From Rhodococcus jostii RHA1 (lineage in GTDB: Bacteria; Actinomycetota; Actinomycetes; Mycobacteriales; Mycobacteriaceae): 64,000 bases of DNA. The notes under the pieces are model-generated. The model saw only the letters and a list, made by a program, of their open reading frames with translations, made no database searches and was not told the DNA's origin. Position numbers and translations under genes: made by a program. Shown here in pieces: positions 54,673-63,326 of the stretch; within the stretch, counting starts at the first letter, position 1, and each line of letters opens with the position of its first letter. Location of the stretch: the NCBI RefSeq assembly GCF_000014565.1, contig NC_008268.1:6452501-6516500 (forward strand), written 5' to 3'.

Positions 54673-57204
54673 ATGGCGTCCACATCCAGCGCCCCGATGC
54701 GCAAGGTGTCGCTGCGCAACCTGGCGGCACACAAGGTCCGGCTGGCACTGACGGTGCTGTCCGTGGTGCTCGGCACCGCGTTCGTCGCCGGCTCCTTCGT
54801 CTTCACCGACACACTCCAGAAGACGTTCGACTCGATCTTCGAGAACACCGCGCAAGGGGTCGACGTGCGGGTGTCGAGCGAGGAGCGCAACTCCAGCGGA
54901 GTGCCCCTCGCCGACCTCGACACCATCACCGCGCTGGACGGAGTGCGCGCGGTGGCACCTGCCGTCAGCGGGCAAATCGTCCTCATTGATTCCGACGGTG
55001 CCGCCGTCCAGACGGGTGGTGCGCCGAGCATCGGCGAGTCCTATCTGCCGCCGGGCCGGGCGCTCGGTGAACCCGACGAGTACGTTCAGGGCGGCCCGCC
55101 CGCTCAGGTCGGCCAGATGGCCGTCAACGCCAGTGCCGCAGAACGCGCGCAACTGGCGGTCGGCGACACCGCCAAGGTTCTCGTGCCCGCTCGCGGCATG
55201 GTCGACGTCACCGTCTCCGGCATCTACGACACCGGCAACGAGACCGGTGGATTCATCGGCGCGACGTTCGTCGACTCGCAGGCCCGCGAACTGTTCACCG
55301 ACGGCAAGCACGTCGAGTACATCGACGTCGCCGGAACGGGTGTGTCCCAGACCGAACTGCGCGACGAGATCGCCGCGGCCCTTCCCGACGCGAAGGTCCA
55401 GACCGGCGACGAGGTGCGCGAGGAGACCAAGGCGCAGGTGACGGAGGCGCTGAGCTTCATCAACTACTTCCTCCTCGCATTCGGTGCGATCGCTCTGCTC
55501 GTCGGCACGTTCATCATCTACAACACGTTCTCGATGATCGTGGCCCAGCGCCTGCGCGAACTGGCGCTGCTCCGCGCGATCGGTGCCAGCCGCAAGCAGG
55601 TGGGCCGTTCCGTGGTCTTCGAGGCCCTCGTGGTCGGCGTGATCGGCAGCGCGATCGGGATCGCCGCCGGCGTCGGCCTGGCCTACGGTCTGCGCGGACT
55701 GCTGAACGCGTTCGACGTCGGTCTGCCCGAAGGTCCCCTGCAAGTGGGGCCGCGCACGATTCTCATCGCCCTCGTGGTCGGGGTGCTCGTGACAACCGTC
55801 AGCGCGTACGCACCCGCCCGGCGCGCGTCCAAGGTCCCGCCGGTCGCGGCGATGCGGGAGGAATTCGCGTCCACCGGCGACTCACTGCACGTGCGCACCA
55901 TCGCCGGTGCAGTCCTCGGTGTCCTCGGCGTCGTGGGACTCGTCATCGGTTCGCGGGGCACGGGTGGTGGCGCGGCCGCCGTCGTCGGTGCCGGCGCGCT
56001 CGGTCTGATCCTCGCCGTGCTGTTCGCCGCCCCGGCGTTGTCCCGCCCGATCGTCGGAGCTCTCGGCGCGGTGCTGGCCAAGCCGTTCGGTCCGGTCGGG
56101 CGCCTGGCCCGCACCAACGCCGTGCGGAATCCGCGCCGCACGGCGGCCACCGCCTTCGCGCTGACGCTGGGTCTGATGCTCGTGTCCGTCATCGGCGTGT
56201 TCGGCGCGTCCGCGAAGGCCAGCGTCAACCAGCTCGTCGACTCGGGGGTGTCCGCCGACTACGTGCTCACCGGCCCCAACCAGATCGGTGTGCCCAGCGG
56301 CGCGGCGAGAGCCGTGCGGAACCTCGACGACGTCCAGAGCGCCGCCGCCCTGCATCCGGTGTCCGTGAAGGTCGACGACGAGCAGGAGCAGGGCGCGTCG
56401 CTGGACGGCCCGCTCGAGGGCGTCCTCGACTACGAGCTCGTCGAGGGTGGCGCCGATCTGACGGGCAACCACCTCGTCGTGTCCCAGACGACGGCCGCGC
56501 AGAAGGGCTGGACGCTGGGGACGACCGTCCCGATGACGAGCGCCGACGGGAAGGTCGTCGACGCCGAGGTGACAGGCGTCTTCGAAGACAACCAGCTGGT
56601 CGGCGACTGGCTCGTCTCGGACGACGTGTACCGCCAGGTGATGCCGGCCGCGACCATTCCCGATCTGGCTGTCCTCATCGACGGGAAACCGGGTGCGGAT
56701 CTGACGCAGCTGCGAGCCGACCTCGAATCCGCGACCAAGCAGTTCGTCGTGGTTCAGGTGCAGGACCGGGAACAGTTCAAGGGAACACAGGGGCAGCAGA
56801 TCGACACTCTCCTCGCCATCCTGTACGGACTGCTCGCACTCGCCGTCGTGATCGCGATCCTCGGCATCATCAACACGCTCGCGCTGTCGGTGGTCGAGCG
56901 CAGGCGGGAGATCGGCATGCTCCGCGCGGTCGGAATGCAGCGGTCGCAGATGCGTCGCACGATCTACCTGGAGTCGATGCTCATCGCGGTGTTCGGTGCG
57001 GCCGTCGGCGTGCTGCTCGGCATCGCATTCGGGTGGGGTTTCGTGAGCACCCTGAAGGACCAGGGTCTCGACCAGGTGACGGTGCCGTGGGGGCAGGTGA
57101 TCGCGATGCTCCTCGGATCCGGTGTGGTCGGTGTGCTCGCAGCGCTGTGGCCGGCGAGCCGCGCCGCCCGCACCCGGCCCCTCGAGGCCATCGCCGACCT
57201 CTGA
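54673..57204 (+). CDS. FtsX-family ABC transporter permease
   Basis: 843 residues with the duplicated FtsX/MacB_PCD arrangement: a first extracytoplasmic domain after the N-terminal TM helix, a triplet of TM helices near 260-390, a middle TM group, a second extracytoplasmic domain (about 500-690), and a final FtsX domain ('VIAILGIINTLALSVVERRREIGMLRAVG' region). Such exporters act in mechanotransmission or lipid/peptide export rather than classic import. Co-transcribed with the ATPase gene; substrate unknown. Confidence 0.9.
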   Translation: MASTSSAPMRKVSLRNLAAHKVRLALTVLSVVLGTAFVAGSFVFTDTLQKTFDSIFENTAQGVDVRVSSEERNSSGVPLADLDTITALDGVRAVAPAVSGQIVLIDSDGAAVQTGGAPSIGESYLPPGRALGEPDEYVQGGPPAQVGQMAVNASAAERAQLAVGDTAKVLVPARGMVDVTVSGIYDTGNETGGFIGATFVDSQARELFTDGKHVEYIDVAGTGVSQTELRDEIAAALPDAKVQTGDEVREETKAQVTEALSFINYFLLAFGAIALLVGTFIIYNTFSMIVAQRLRELALLRAIGASRKQVGRSVVFEALVVGVIGSAIGIAAGVGLAYGLRGLLNAFDVGLPEGPLQVGPRTILIALVVGVLVTTVSAYAPARRASKVPPVAAMREEFASTGDSLHVRTIAGAVLGVLGVVGLVIGSRGTGGGAAAVVGAGALGLILAVLFAAPALSRPIVGALGAVLAKPFGPVGRLARTNAVRNPRRTAATAFALTLGLMLVSVIGVFGASAKASVNQLVDSGVSADYVLTGPNQIGVPSGAARAVRNLDDVQSAAALHPVSVKVDDEQEQGASLDGPLEGVLDYELVEGGADLTGNHLVVSQTTAAQKGWTLGTTVPMTSADGKVVDAEVTGVFEDNQLVGDWLVSDDVYRQVMPAATIPDLAVLIDGKPGADLTQLRADLESATKQFVVVQVQDREQFKGTQGQQIDTLLAILYGLLALAVVIAILGIINTLALSVVERRREIGMLRAVGMQRSQMRRTIYLESMLIAVFGAAVGVLLGIAFGWGFVSTLKDQGLDQVTVPWGQVIAMLLGSGVVGVLAALWPASRAARTRPLEAIADL

Positions 57205-57250
57205 CCCGTGAGTACTTATTAACCGCGGGCGGTTAATAAGTACTCACGGG
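57205..57250. terminator. 46-bp near-continuous palindrome (hairpin terminator)
   Basis: Two 22-bp arms (57205-57226 and 57229-57250) pair perfectly with only GG between. The arms begin CCCGTGAGTACTTATTAACC and end ...ACTCACGGG. It follows immediately after the permease stop codon and precedes the ferredoxin reductase gene. Outer 9 bp are the same as in the hairpin at 37306-37351, and both are followed by a short GC-rich dyad. Confidence 0.8.
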
Positions 57251-57335
57251 CGCGGAGCGCGTTTGATATGACTTGTACACACACGCGATGGTGATCATGC
57301 CCGTCGCAGGGGCAGATTGGGCGGGTACGGGGACA

Positions 57336-58517
57336 GTGCAGAGAATTGTGATCGTCGGAGCGGGCCTGGCAGGTCTGCGCACCGCCGAGGAGCTCCGGCG
57401 GGCCGGATACGAGGGTGACCTGGTGCTTCTCGGCGGTGAACCGCACCTTCCGTACGACCGTCCGCCGCTGTCGAAGGAAGTGATGCGCGGGGAGAAGAGC
57501 GACACCACGCTCAAGCCGCGTGAGTTCTTCGACGAGAAGAACATCCAGTTGCGTCTGGGCGTCGAGGCGGTCGCGGTGGGCAGCGGATCCCGCATCCTGA
57601 GACTCGCCGACGGTACCGAACTCGGCTACGACGAACTGGTGATCGCCACCGGCCTCGTGCCGCGGCGGATACCCGGTCTCCCGGACCTCGCGGGCGTCCA
57701 CGTTCTCCGTTCCATCGACGAGAGTCTGGCGTTGCGCGCGGACCTCGCGGAGGGCAAGCGCGCACTGATCGTCGGGGCGGGGTTCATCGGCTGCGAGCTG
57801 GCGGCGAGCATGCGGGCGGGTGGTCTCGACGTGGTGCTGGTGGAGCCGCAGCCGACGCCGCTCGCGTCCGTGCTCGGCGAGAAGATCGGCGGACTCGTCG
57901 CCCGGCTGCACACCGGCGAGGGGGTCGATCTGCGGGCCGGTGTCGGGCTCACGTCGCTGGTGGGCACCGACCGGGTCACCGGAGCCGTCCTCGGCGACGG
58001 AACCGAGGTGGACGTCGACGTCGTGGCGATCGGAGTCGGCTCGGTGCCGGTCACCGCGTGGCTCGACGGCTCCGGCGTCGAACTGGACAACGGTGTGGTG
58101 TGCGACGGCGTCGGACGCACGGCGGTCCCGCACGTGTGGGCGGTCGGCGACGTGGCCGCGTGGCAGCTGCGGGTGGGCGGTCGAAAACGCGTCGAACACT
58201 GGAGCAATGCCGGTGAGCAGGCCAAGATCCTCGCCGGGGCGTTGACCGGGGCCGGCGACGAGAACGCCGCCGCTCAGGTCCCGTACTTCTGGAGCGACCA
58301 GTACGACATCAAGATCCAGGCCCTGGGCACGGTGGCGGCCACCGACGAGGTGCACGTGATCAAGGACGACGGCCGCAAGTTCCTCGCCTACTACGAGCGG
58401 GACGGCATCCTGGCCGGTGTCGTCGGCGGTGGAATGGCGGGCGGCGTCATGAAGATGCGGGGCAAGATCGCGGCGGGAACGCCGATCGGCGAGGTCCTCG
58501 AGGCCGCGTCGGCGTAG
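57336..58517 (+). CDS. FAD-dependent ferredoxin reductase
   Basis: 393 residues. FAD motif 'IVIVGAGLAGLRTAEELRRAG', NAD motif 'ALIVGAGFIGCELAASM', and 'AVGDVAAW' for the FAD ribityl contact; C-terminal domain as in rubredoxin/ferredoxin reductases of P450 and Rieske systems. GTG 57336 puts the FAD motif at the N-terminus; ATG 57288 and 57297 are longer options. No ferredoxin or P450 gene is adjacent, so the partner is unknown. Confidence 0.9.
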   Translation: MQRIVIVGAGLAGLRTAEELRRAGYEGDLVLLGGEPHLPYDRPPLSKEVMRGEKSDTTLKPREFFDEKNIQLRLGVEAVAVGSGSRILRLADGTELGYDELVIATGLVPRRIPGLPDLAGVHVLRSIDESLALRADLAEGKRALIVGAGFIGCELAASMRAGGLDVVLVEPQPTPLASVLGEKIGGLVARLHTGEGVDLRAGVGLTSLVGTDRVTGAVLGDGTEVDVDVVAIGVGSVPVTAWLDGSGVELDNGVVCDGVGRTAVPHVWAVGDVAAWQLRVGGRKRVEHWSNAGEQAKILAGALTGAGDENAAAQVPYFWSDQYDIKIQALGTVAATDEVHVIKDDGRKFLAYYERDGILAGVVGGGMAGGVMKMRGKIAAGTPIGEVLEAASA

Positions 58518-58549
58518 GCGGCCGGGCGGGGGCGCGATAGATTCTCCGA

Positions 58550-59323
58550 GTGATTGTTGCGCTCATCGACTCGGGTCTCGGCATGCTGCCGACGTCGGCG
58601 TGGCTGCGCAAGTTGCGACCCGACCTGGATCTGATCCTCGCTCTGGATCCGGACGGGGCTCCGTGGGGTCCCAAACCGGAACAGTGGGTGATCGACCGCG
58701 TTCTCGCGACCGCGCAGCGCTGCCTCGACCGCGGAGCCGAGGTGATCGTGCTGCCGTGCAACACGGCGAGTGTCACCGCACTCGACCACGTCCGGGAGTT
58801 CGTCGGACCGGCAGTTCCGGTCGTCGGCACGGTTCCTGCGATCAAACCGGCGGCTGCCGCGTGTGAGTCGGTGGCCGTCTGGGCGACCGCGGCGACGACG
58901 GCGAGCCGGTATCAGGCGGATCTGATCGAGAAGTTCGGGAACGGCAGTTCCGTCGTGGGTGTCGCGTGCCACGGCCTCGCCGAGGCGATCGACCGCGGCG
59001 AGCGGGACGCGGCCACCGCTGCCATCGCCTCGGCCGTGGAGCGCACACCCGACGATGTGGGCGGGGTGGTGCTGGGCTGCACCCACTATCCGTTGATGGC
59101 CGACGAGATCGCGGCGCAGCTCCCCGCCGGGGTTCGGCTGTTCGACAGCGCCGAGGCGGTGGCGACGCAGACCCTCCGCCGCATCGATGCGTTGAACCGT
59201 CCGAGCGCGGGGGAGGGCACCGTCGAGGTCTTCCTCAGCGGGAGGCCCGGGCGTCTGCCCGCGAGCGCCGAGGCGTTCCCCGCCGGTCAGCTGTTGTCGG
59301 CGGGGCGTTCTCAGCCGAGCTGA
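58550..59323 (+). CDS. Glutamate racemase-like (Asp/Glu racemase family) protein
   Basis: 257 residues. Both catalytic Cys are present, in 'VLPCNTASVTALD' and 'LGCTHYPLMADE', and the Asp motif is 'DSGLGML' in place of the usual DSGVGGL. It therefore looks like a MurI paralogue, possibly with a different substrate. GTG 58550 is the start. The last 13 bp overlap the convergent TetR gene. Confidence 0.82.
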   Translation: MIVALIDSGLGMLPTSAWLRKLRPDLDLILALDPDGAPWGPKPEQWVIDRVLATAQRCLDRGAEVIVLPCNTASVTALDHVREFVGPAVPVVGTVPAIKPAAAACESVAVWATAATTASRYQADLIEKFGNGSSVVGVACHGLAEAIDRGERDAATAAIASAVERTPDDVGGVVLGCTHYPLMADEIAAQLPAGVRLFDSAEAVATQTLRRIDALNRPSAGEGTVEVFLSGRPGRLPASAEAFPAGQLLSAGRSQPS

Positions 59324-59964
59324 ACCATCCCGGCCGCCACGACGCGTGCGACGTTGTCGAGTTCCTCGCCGTGCCGTCGCGGCAGGTCGTCGAGGTCGTG
59401 GAGGCGGTCGCTGCCGGCCACGGAGAACATCGCGGCCACCCACGCCGTCGCGCAGGCCCGGAGCGTTCCGGGTTGCACGGGGTAGGGCGAACTGGCCTGC
59501 AGGAGACGCTCGGTGATGTCGCTGAGGTAGTCGCGGAACCGTCGCAGGTGCGCACGGACGTCCGGGTGGGTCTCGGCCTCGCGCCAGATGATCACGCGCA
59601 TCACCGACGAGTGGTGGTCGCGCAGATTCAGCGCGTTGTCGAGGTTGACGAGGCTGGCGGCGGGGTCACCCGGAGTCACCAGGGGGCCCACGTCGCCGAA
59701 GGGTTCGGTCGGCAGTCTTTCGGACAGCAGCGCCAGAAGGATGTCGGTCTTGGAGGGGAAGTAGTAGAACACCAGTCCTTTCGGGACGTGCGCGGCAGAG
59801 GCGATCGATGCGGTGGACGTGGCATCGAATCCGTGTACGGCGAAGAGGGATTCGGCAGCGTCGAGAATCAGTTCCCGGGCGTCGCCGTCGATCTTCGCGC
59901 TGCGCCGCCGCCGGCCTTTCCGCGGTTGGGGGCCACCGGGCTTACCGAGATGGGGTGTTGGCAT
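59311..59964 (-). CDS. TetR-family transcriptional regulator
   Basis: 217 residues. A basic N-terminal tail rich in Arg/Lys ('RKGRRRRSAKIDGDARELIL') precedes the helix-turn-helix 'STASIASAAHVPKGLVFYYF'. It lies 86 bp downstream of the SPW membrane protein gene on the same strand, with a hairpin between; the operator-like dyad upstream of that gene is the likely target. ATG 59964. Confidence 0.9.
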   Translation of the reverse strand: MPTPHLGKPGGPQPRKGRRRRSAKIDGDARELILDAAESLFAVHGFDATSTASIASAAHVPKGLVFYYFPSKTDILLALLSERLPTEPFGDVGPLVTPGDPAASLVNLDNALNLRDHHSSVMRVIIWREAETHPDVRAHLRRFRDYLSDITERLLQASSPYPVQPGTLRACATAWVAAMFSVAGSDRLHDLDDLPRRHGEELDNVARVVAAGMVQLG

Positions 59965-59984
59965 GGGCCTTTCCGGACGTGAAC

Positions 59985-60017
59985 GGCGAGGCACAGGCCG
60001 TAAGCCTGTGCCCCGCC
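59985..60017 (-). terminator. Hairpin after the SPW-protein gene
   Basis: GGCG-A-GGCACAGGC pairs with GCCTGTGCC-C-CGCC around a CGTAA loop (9-bp perfect inner stem). It lies between the SPW gene stop and the TetR start, and may end or attenuate the SPW transcript before the regulator. Confidence 0.6.
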
Positions 60018-60050
60018 CCAATCGATGTTCTCGGTGCTGTGGTTCACGGA

Positions 60051-60416
60051 TCAGTGATGAGTCGCCAGCCCTCCGTGTCCGTGCATCCGGGAACTCATCA
60101 TCGGCAATCCGGTGACAGCCACGACGACTGCCAGGACACCGACGACCCATGCGGTCCACGACGCGCCTGTGAATGCGTCGAAGTTCATCACCCACGGGGA
60201 GAGGAACAACAGCACTCCGAAGACGGCCATCGCGTACTCGGCCACAGTCATCTCCGGGCGGCTCATATGGACGAGACCGGAGAGGGCCACGAGTACACCG
60301 AGCACGATGAGTGACCACATCGCGGCGTTGTTGGTGTCGAGCCACAACGGCGAGAGCGCCGCGAAAACTCCGATCACGATCGCCACCACATCTTGCATAC
60401 GACTCCACGATCTCAT
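60051..60416 (-). CDS. SPW-repeat small membrane protein
   Basis: 121 residues, four hydrophobic helices with the two repeat motifs 'ALSPLWLDTNNAAMW' and 'FLSPWVMNFDAFTGASW' typical of the SPW family. A His-rich C-terminus ('MHGHGGLATHH') could bind metal. ATG 60416 has GAGGAGG six bases upstream. Function unknown. Confidence 0.88.
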   Translation of the reverse strand: MRSWSRMQDVVAIVIGVFAALSPLWLDTNNAAMWSLIVLGVLVALSGLVHMSRPEMTVAEYAMAVFGVLLFLSPWVMNFDAFTGASWTAWVVGVLAVVVAVTGLPMMSSRMHGHGGLATHH

Positions 60417-60452
60417 GTCCAGCCTCCTCGAAAATGGATTGTGTCCACCTCG

Positions 60453-60482
60453 AGTACACGCCTGATTGACCGACCGATCAAT
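60453..60482 (-). promoter_or_regulatory. Promoter and TetR-type operator of the SPW gene
   Basis: TTGATC (60476-60481), a 17-bp spacer, and TGTACT (60453-60458) face the SPW gene. The dyad ATTGACCGACCGATCAAT (60465-60482; ATTGA/TCAAT arms) covers the -35 box. It resembles common TetR operators of the 'TTGACCGACCGGTCAA' kind, and the TetR gene at 59311-59964 is the nearest candidate. Confidence 0.65.
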
Positions 60483-60590
60483 ACCTGGCTCGTTGCAGTC
60501 GGATAACGCGAACTGCAGGTCAGAGTATGTTTCGTGATCTTCGACCGCACTGTCACGGCGACTGTCGGTCACCTGTGGGACAGTGCGTTC

Positions 60591-61319
60591 GTGACTTCCA
60601 CCGCGGACGACGTGAAGCGCGCACTCGACGAGTTGTCGGACGCGGCCGACGCCGTCAATCTGGCACGGTTCTTCAAGACCGGTCCGGGGGAATACGGAGA
60701 GGGCGACGTCTTCATCGGCGTGCGGGTTCCCGGGACGCGCAGCGTGGTCCGTGCTCACGCCGATCTGGACCTTCCGGAGGTGACGGTGCTTCTCGACAGC
60801 CCGGTGCATGAGCATCGACTGGCGGGGCTGCTGGTGCTCGCGACGCAGTTCGACCGGGCGGCGAAGGCCGGCGACGACGCCCTGCGCGAGAAGATCGCGT
60901 CCTTCTACCTCGACCTGGTGCTGCGGGGACGGGTGAACAACTGGGATCTGGTGGATTCGTCCGCCGACCGGATCCTGGGCGCGTGGCTGTACGACCGGCC
61001 GCGGGACCCGGTGTTCGCGCTGGCCGCGGACGACGACCTCTGGCGGCGCCGCGTGGCGCTGCTCAGTACGTTCGGTTTCATCCGCCGGGGTGACGCTTCC
61101 ACGACAATCGAGGTCGCGGAGTCCGTCCTGGGTGATCGCCGCGACCTCACGCAGAAGGCGACGGGCTGGATGCTGCGCGAGGTCGGTAAGCGGGTCGACC
61201 GCGACCTGCTCACCGGGTTCCTCGACCGGCACGCTGCGGCGATGGGTCGCACCGCGCTGACGTACGCGTGTGAGCATCTGACCGCCGAGGAGCGCGCGGG
61301 CTACCGCGCGATGAGGTGA
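60591..61319 (+). CDS. DNA alkylation repair protein (AlkD-like)
   Basis: 242 residues, helical HEAT-like repeat DNA glycosylase. The segment 'NLARFFKTGPGEYGEGDVFIGVRVP' and the helix 'NNWDLVDSSADRILG', which holds the catalytic Asp and Trp of AlkD, are both recognisable. It removes 3- and 7-alkylated purines without base flipping in characterised members. GTG 60591 matches the usual N-terminus; the longer GTG 60534 adds an unlikely stretch. Confidence 0.88.
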   Translation: MTSTADDVKRALDELSDAADAVNLARFFKTGPGEYGEGDVFIGVRVPGTRSVVRAHADLDLPEVTVLLDSPVHEHRLAGLLVLATQFDRAAKAGDDALREKIASFYLDLVLRGRVNNWDLVDSSADRILGAWLYDRPRDPVFALAADDDLWRRRVALLSTFGFIRRGDASTTIEVAESVLGDRRDLTQKATGWMLREVGKRVDRDLLTGFLDRHAAAMGRTALTYACEHLTAEERAGYRAMR

Positions 61320-61345
61320 CCGGATACCCGCTACATTCGGGTGGC

Positions 61346-61942
61346 ATGACTGCTCCCGCGCCCACTCGCCGCCGCCGACGTGCCGGGCTGATCGTCGCCG
61401 CCGTCGTTGCGGTGCTGGTCGTCGTGGCGGGAGGCGTGTTGTGGCTGGCGCCGGACCGCTACCTGCCCTGGGACACCGCGGAATTCCCGGCCGTCGACAC
61501 GACCGCGTTGTCGCCGCAGCAGGCACGGATCGTCGGGCTGCTCGAGGCCGAACACGACAGGCAGCGGCCGGGCACGTTCTACTCCGAAGGGGTCGAAGAG
61601 CCCTGGTGTGCGGACTTCGTCAGCTGGATCATGCGGGAAGCCGGCCGGCCACTGTCGAATCCGAATTCCGGGCACTGGCGGATTCCCGGGGTCTACACGT
61701 TGCAGGAGTACTACGAGTCGCAGTCGCGGTTCGAAGAGGTCGGTGGCGGATACCGCCCGACCGTCGGGGACGTGGTGCTCTACGACAACAGCAGCTGGGT
61801 CGGCCAGCACACCAATGTCGTCGTCGCCGTCGACGGGGACACCGCTACGACGGTCGGCGGCAACGAGTTCGGCCGTATCCGCGTCCACACCGTGGACTGG
61901 TCGAGCGACTCCGCCGTCGTCGGCTTCGGCCGGCTCGGGTGA
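61346..61942 (+). CDS. CHAP-domain protein (membrane-anchored)
   Basis: 198 residues. Basic N-terminus and one TM helix, then a CHAP-like amidase domain with Cys in 'EEPWCADFVSWIM' and His in 'GQHTNVVVAVD'. Could hydrolyse peptidoglycan amide bonds outside the cell. ATG 61346. Same strand as AlkD, 26 bp behind it. Confidence 0.85.
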   Translation: MTAPAPTRRRRRAGLIVAAVVAVLVVVAGGVLWLAPDRYLPWDTAEFPAVDTTALSPQQARIVGLLEAEHDRQRPGTFYSEGVEEPWCADFVSWIMREAGRPLSNPNSGHWRIPGVYTLQEYYESQSRFEEVGGGYRPTVGDVVLYDNSSWVGQHTNVVVAVDGDTATTVGGNEFGRIRVHTVDWSSDSAVVGFGRLG

Positions 61943-61948
61943 GCGGCG

Positions 61949-63004
61949 TCAGAATTCGATCTTGAGGTAATCGGTGACCGGACGGGCTTGGCAACCCAGG
62001 ATGTAGCCGCTCTCGATGTCCTCGGGGTCGAGGATTTCGCTGTTCTCCATCTCGACCTTGCCCTCGAGCACGGTGCACGCACAGGATCCGCACTCGCCCT
62101 CCTGGCAGGAGTAGGGGACGTCGATTCCCTTGGCCAGCATGATGTCGACGAGGGTCTGCTTGCGGGGCCAGCTGAGGTTGTGGATCGCGCCGTCGAGTTC
62201 CACTTCCACGGTGGCGGCGTCGGCGGCCTCGTCCTCGGTGACCTCCACGACGTCGGCGTCACGGAACGGGTCGCCGGCCAGCGAGTTGAACACTTCGGCG
62301 TGCACCTGGCTGCGGGGCATCCCGGCGTCGGCGAGGGCCTTGTGGATGGTGTCCATGAACGGCGCCGGTCCGCACATGAACGCTTCGTGCCCGAGGTAGG
62401 GCGCGACGGCGGAGGCGAGCTGATCGACGCCGGGCAGTCCCTGAACCGTCTCGAGCCAGTGGATGGACACGAGCCGTGACGGGTACCGGCTCGCGAGTGT
62501 GCGGAGTTCCTCGGCGAAGATGACCGACTTCTCGTCGCGGTTGGCGTAGAAGAGCACGACCTTGCCGGACCCCTCGGTGAGGGCGGACTTGAGGATCGAG
62601 ATCACCGGGGTGATGCCGCTGCCTGCCGCGAACAGCAGGAAGTCGTGGTCCAGCGACTTGGGGGTGAACACTCCCGACGGGGGGAGGACCTCGATGGTGT
62701 CGCCGACGGCGACGTTGTCGCAGAGCCAGTTGGACCCGTAGCCCTCGGCGGTCCGCTTGACGGTCACCTTGGGCGCGTCGTCGGTGAACGGTGAGCTGGC
62801 CAGCGAGTAGCACCGGGCGACCGATCCCGTGCGGTCGCTGGGGATGCGCAGGGTGAGGAACTGGCCCGGTTTGTAGGCGAACTTGTCGGCGAGGTCTGCA
62901 GGGACGTCGAAGACCAGTGACAGGGAGTCGGGGGTTTCCTCGACCACGCCCGACACGGTGAGCACCACCGATCGTGAGCTGTGTGGCACCTCGACAGTCG
63001 TCAT
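61949..63004 (-). CDS. kshB: 3-ketosteroid 9alpha-hydroxylase reductase (KshB-like)
   Basis: 351 residues: FAD-binding domain with 'RCYSLASSP', NAD domain with 'LLFAAGSGITPVISIL' and 'FMCGPAPFMD', and a C-terminal plant-type [2Fe-2S] ferredoxin domain with 'CQEGECGSCACTV' and a later Cys ('GYILGCQARPV'). It passes electrons from NADH to KshA in steroid ring opening; the same reductase can serve other Rieske oxygenases. The upstream KstR-like site supports the steroid assignment. kshA is not in the window. ATG 63004. Confidence 0.9.
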   Translation of the reverse strand: MTTVEVPHSSRSVVLTVSGVVEETPDSLSLVFDVPADLADKFAYKPGQFLTLRIPSDRTGSVARCYSLASSPFTDDAPKVTVKRTAEGYGSNWLCDNVAVGDTIEVLPPSGVFTPKSLDHDFLLFAAGSGITPVISILKSALTEGSGKVVLFYANRDEKSVIFAEELRTLASRYPSRLVSIHWLETVQGLPGVDQLASAVAPYLGHEAFMCGPAPFMDTIHKALADAGMPRSQVHAEVFNSLAGDPFRDADVVEVTEDEAADAATVEVELDGAIHNLSWPRKQTLVDIMLAKGIDVPYSCQEGECGSCACTVLEGKVEMENSEILDPEDIESGYILGCQARPVTDYLKIEF

Positions 63005-63060
63005 CGTGTGTGCAGTCCTTCCGTACTCCGCAGCGCCGAAACGCTCGCTTGCCTGCTCCA

Positions 63061-63078
63061 AATATAGAACAGGTTCTA
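63061..63078 (-). promoter_or_regulatory. KstR-type operator upstream of kshB
   Basis: TAGAACAGGTTCTA (63065-63078) fits the KstR consensus TNNAACNNGTTNNA exactly and lies next to a TATATT -10 candidate (63061-63066) on the minus strand. KstR is the TetR repressor of cholesterol catabolic genes; its gene is not in the window. Confidence 0.75.
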
Positions 63079-63157
63079 GTTTTTGCCTAGCGGGTGGACT
63101 CCGCATGAAGGGGACAGCCTATCGAGTGCCGCCCTCTCCGGCTCGGCCCGGCCGTAC

Positions 63158-63173
63158 CTGCCCGTTCGGGCAG
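63158..63173 (+). promoter_or_regulatory. Palindrome CTGCCCG-TT-CGGGCAG upstream of mdo
   Basis: Perfect 7-bp arms around TT, about 155 bp before the mdo start. It could be an operator for methanol/alcohol-responsive regulation or a small hairpin. No regulator is identifiable here. Confidence 0.4.
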
Positions 63174-63326
63174 TTTGTGCGCCGCGGTCGGACGGTTCGG
63201 CCCCGCAGGCCTGTAACCGGGGCCCGAACTAGGTCACAGTGGGTTCCAGGTGAGACGCCGATCACATCGAGTGCGTCCCCTTCCACAACGCTTCAGATCC
63301 GACATCGACTAATCGAGGAGACGGCC

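Larger units (their letters stand above)
63005..63326. other. 322-bp divergent intergenic region (kshB / mdo)
   Basis: Contains the KstR-like operator and -10 at 63061-63078, a perfect palindrome CTGCCCGTTCGGGCAG at 63158-63173 followed by TTTGTG, and the mdo ribosome-binding site CGAGGAGA (63314-63321). No coding sequence is evident. Confidence 0.6.
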
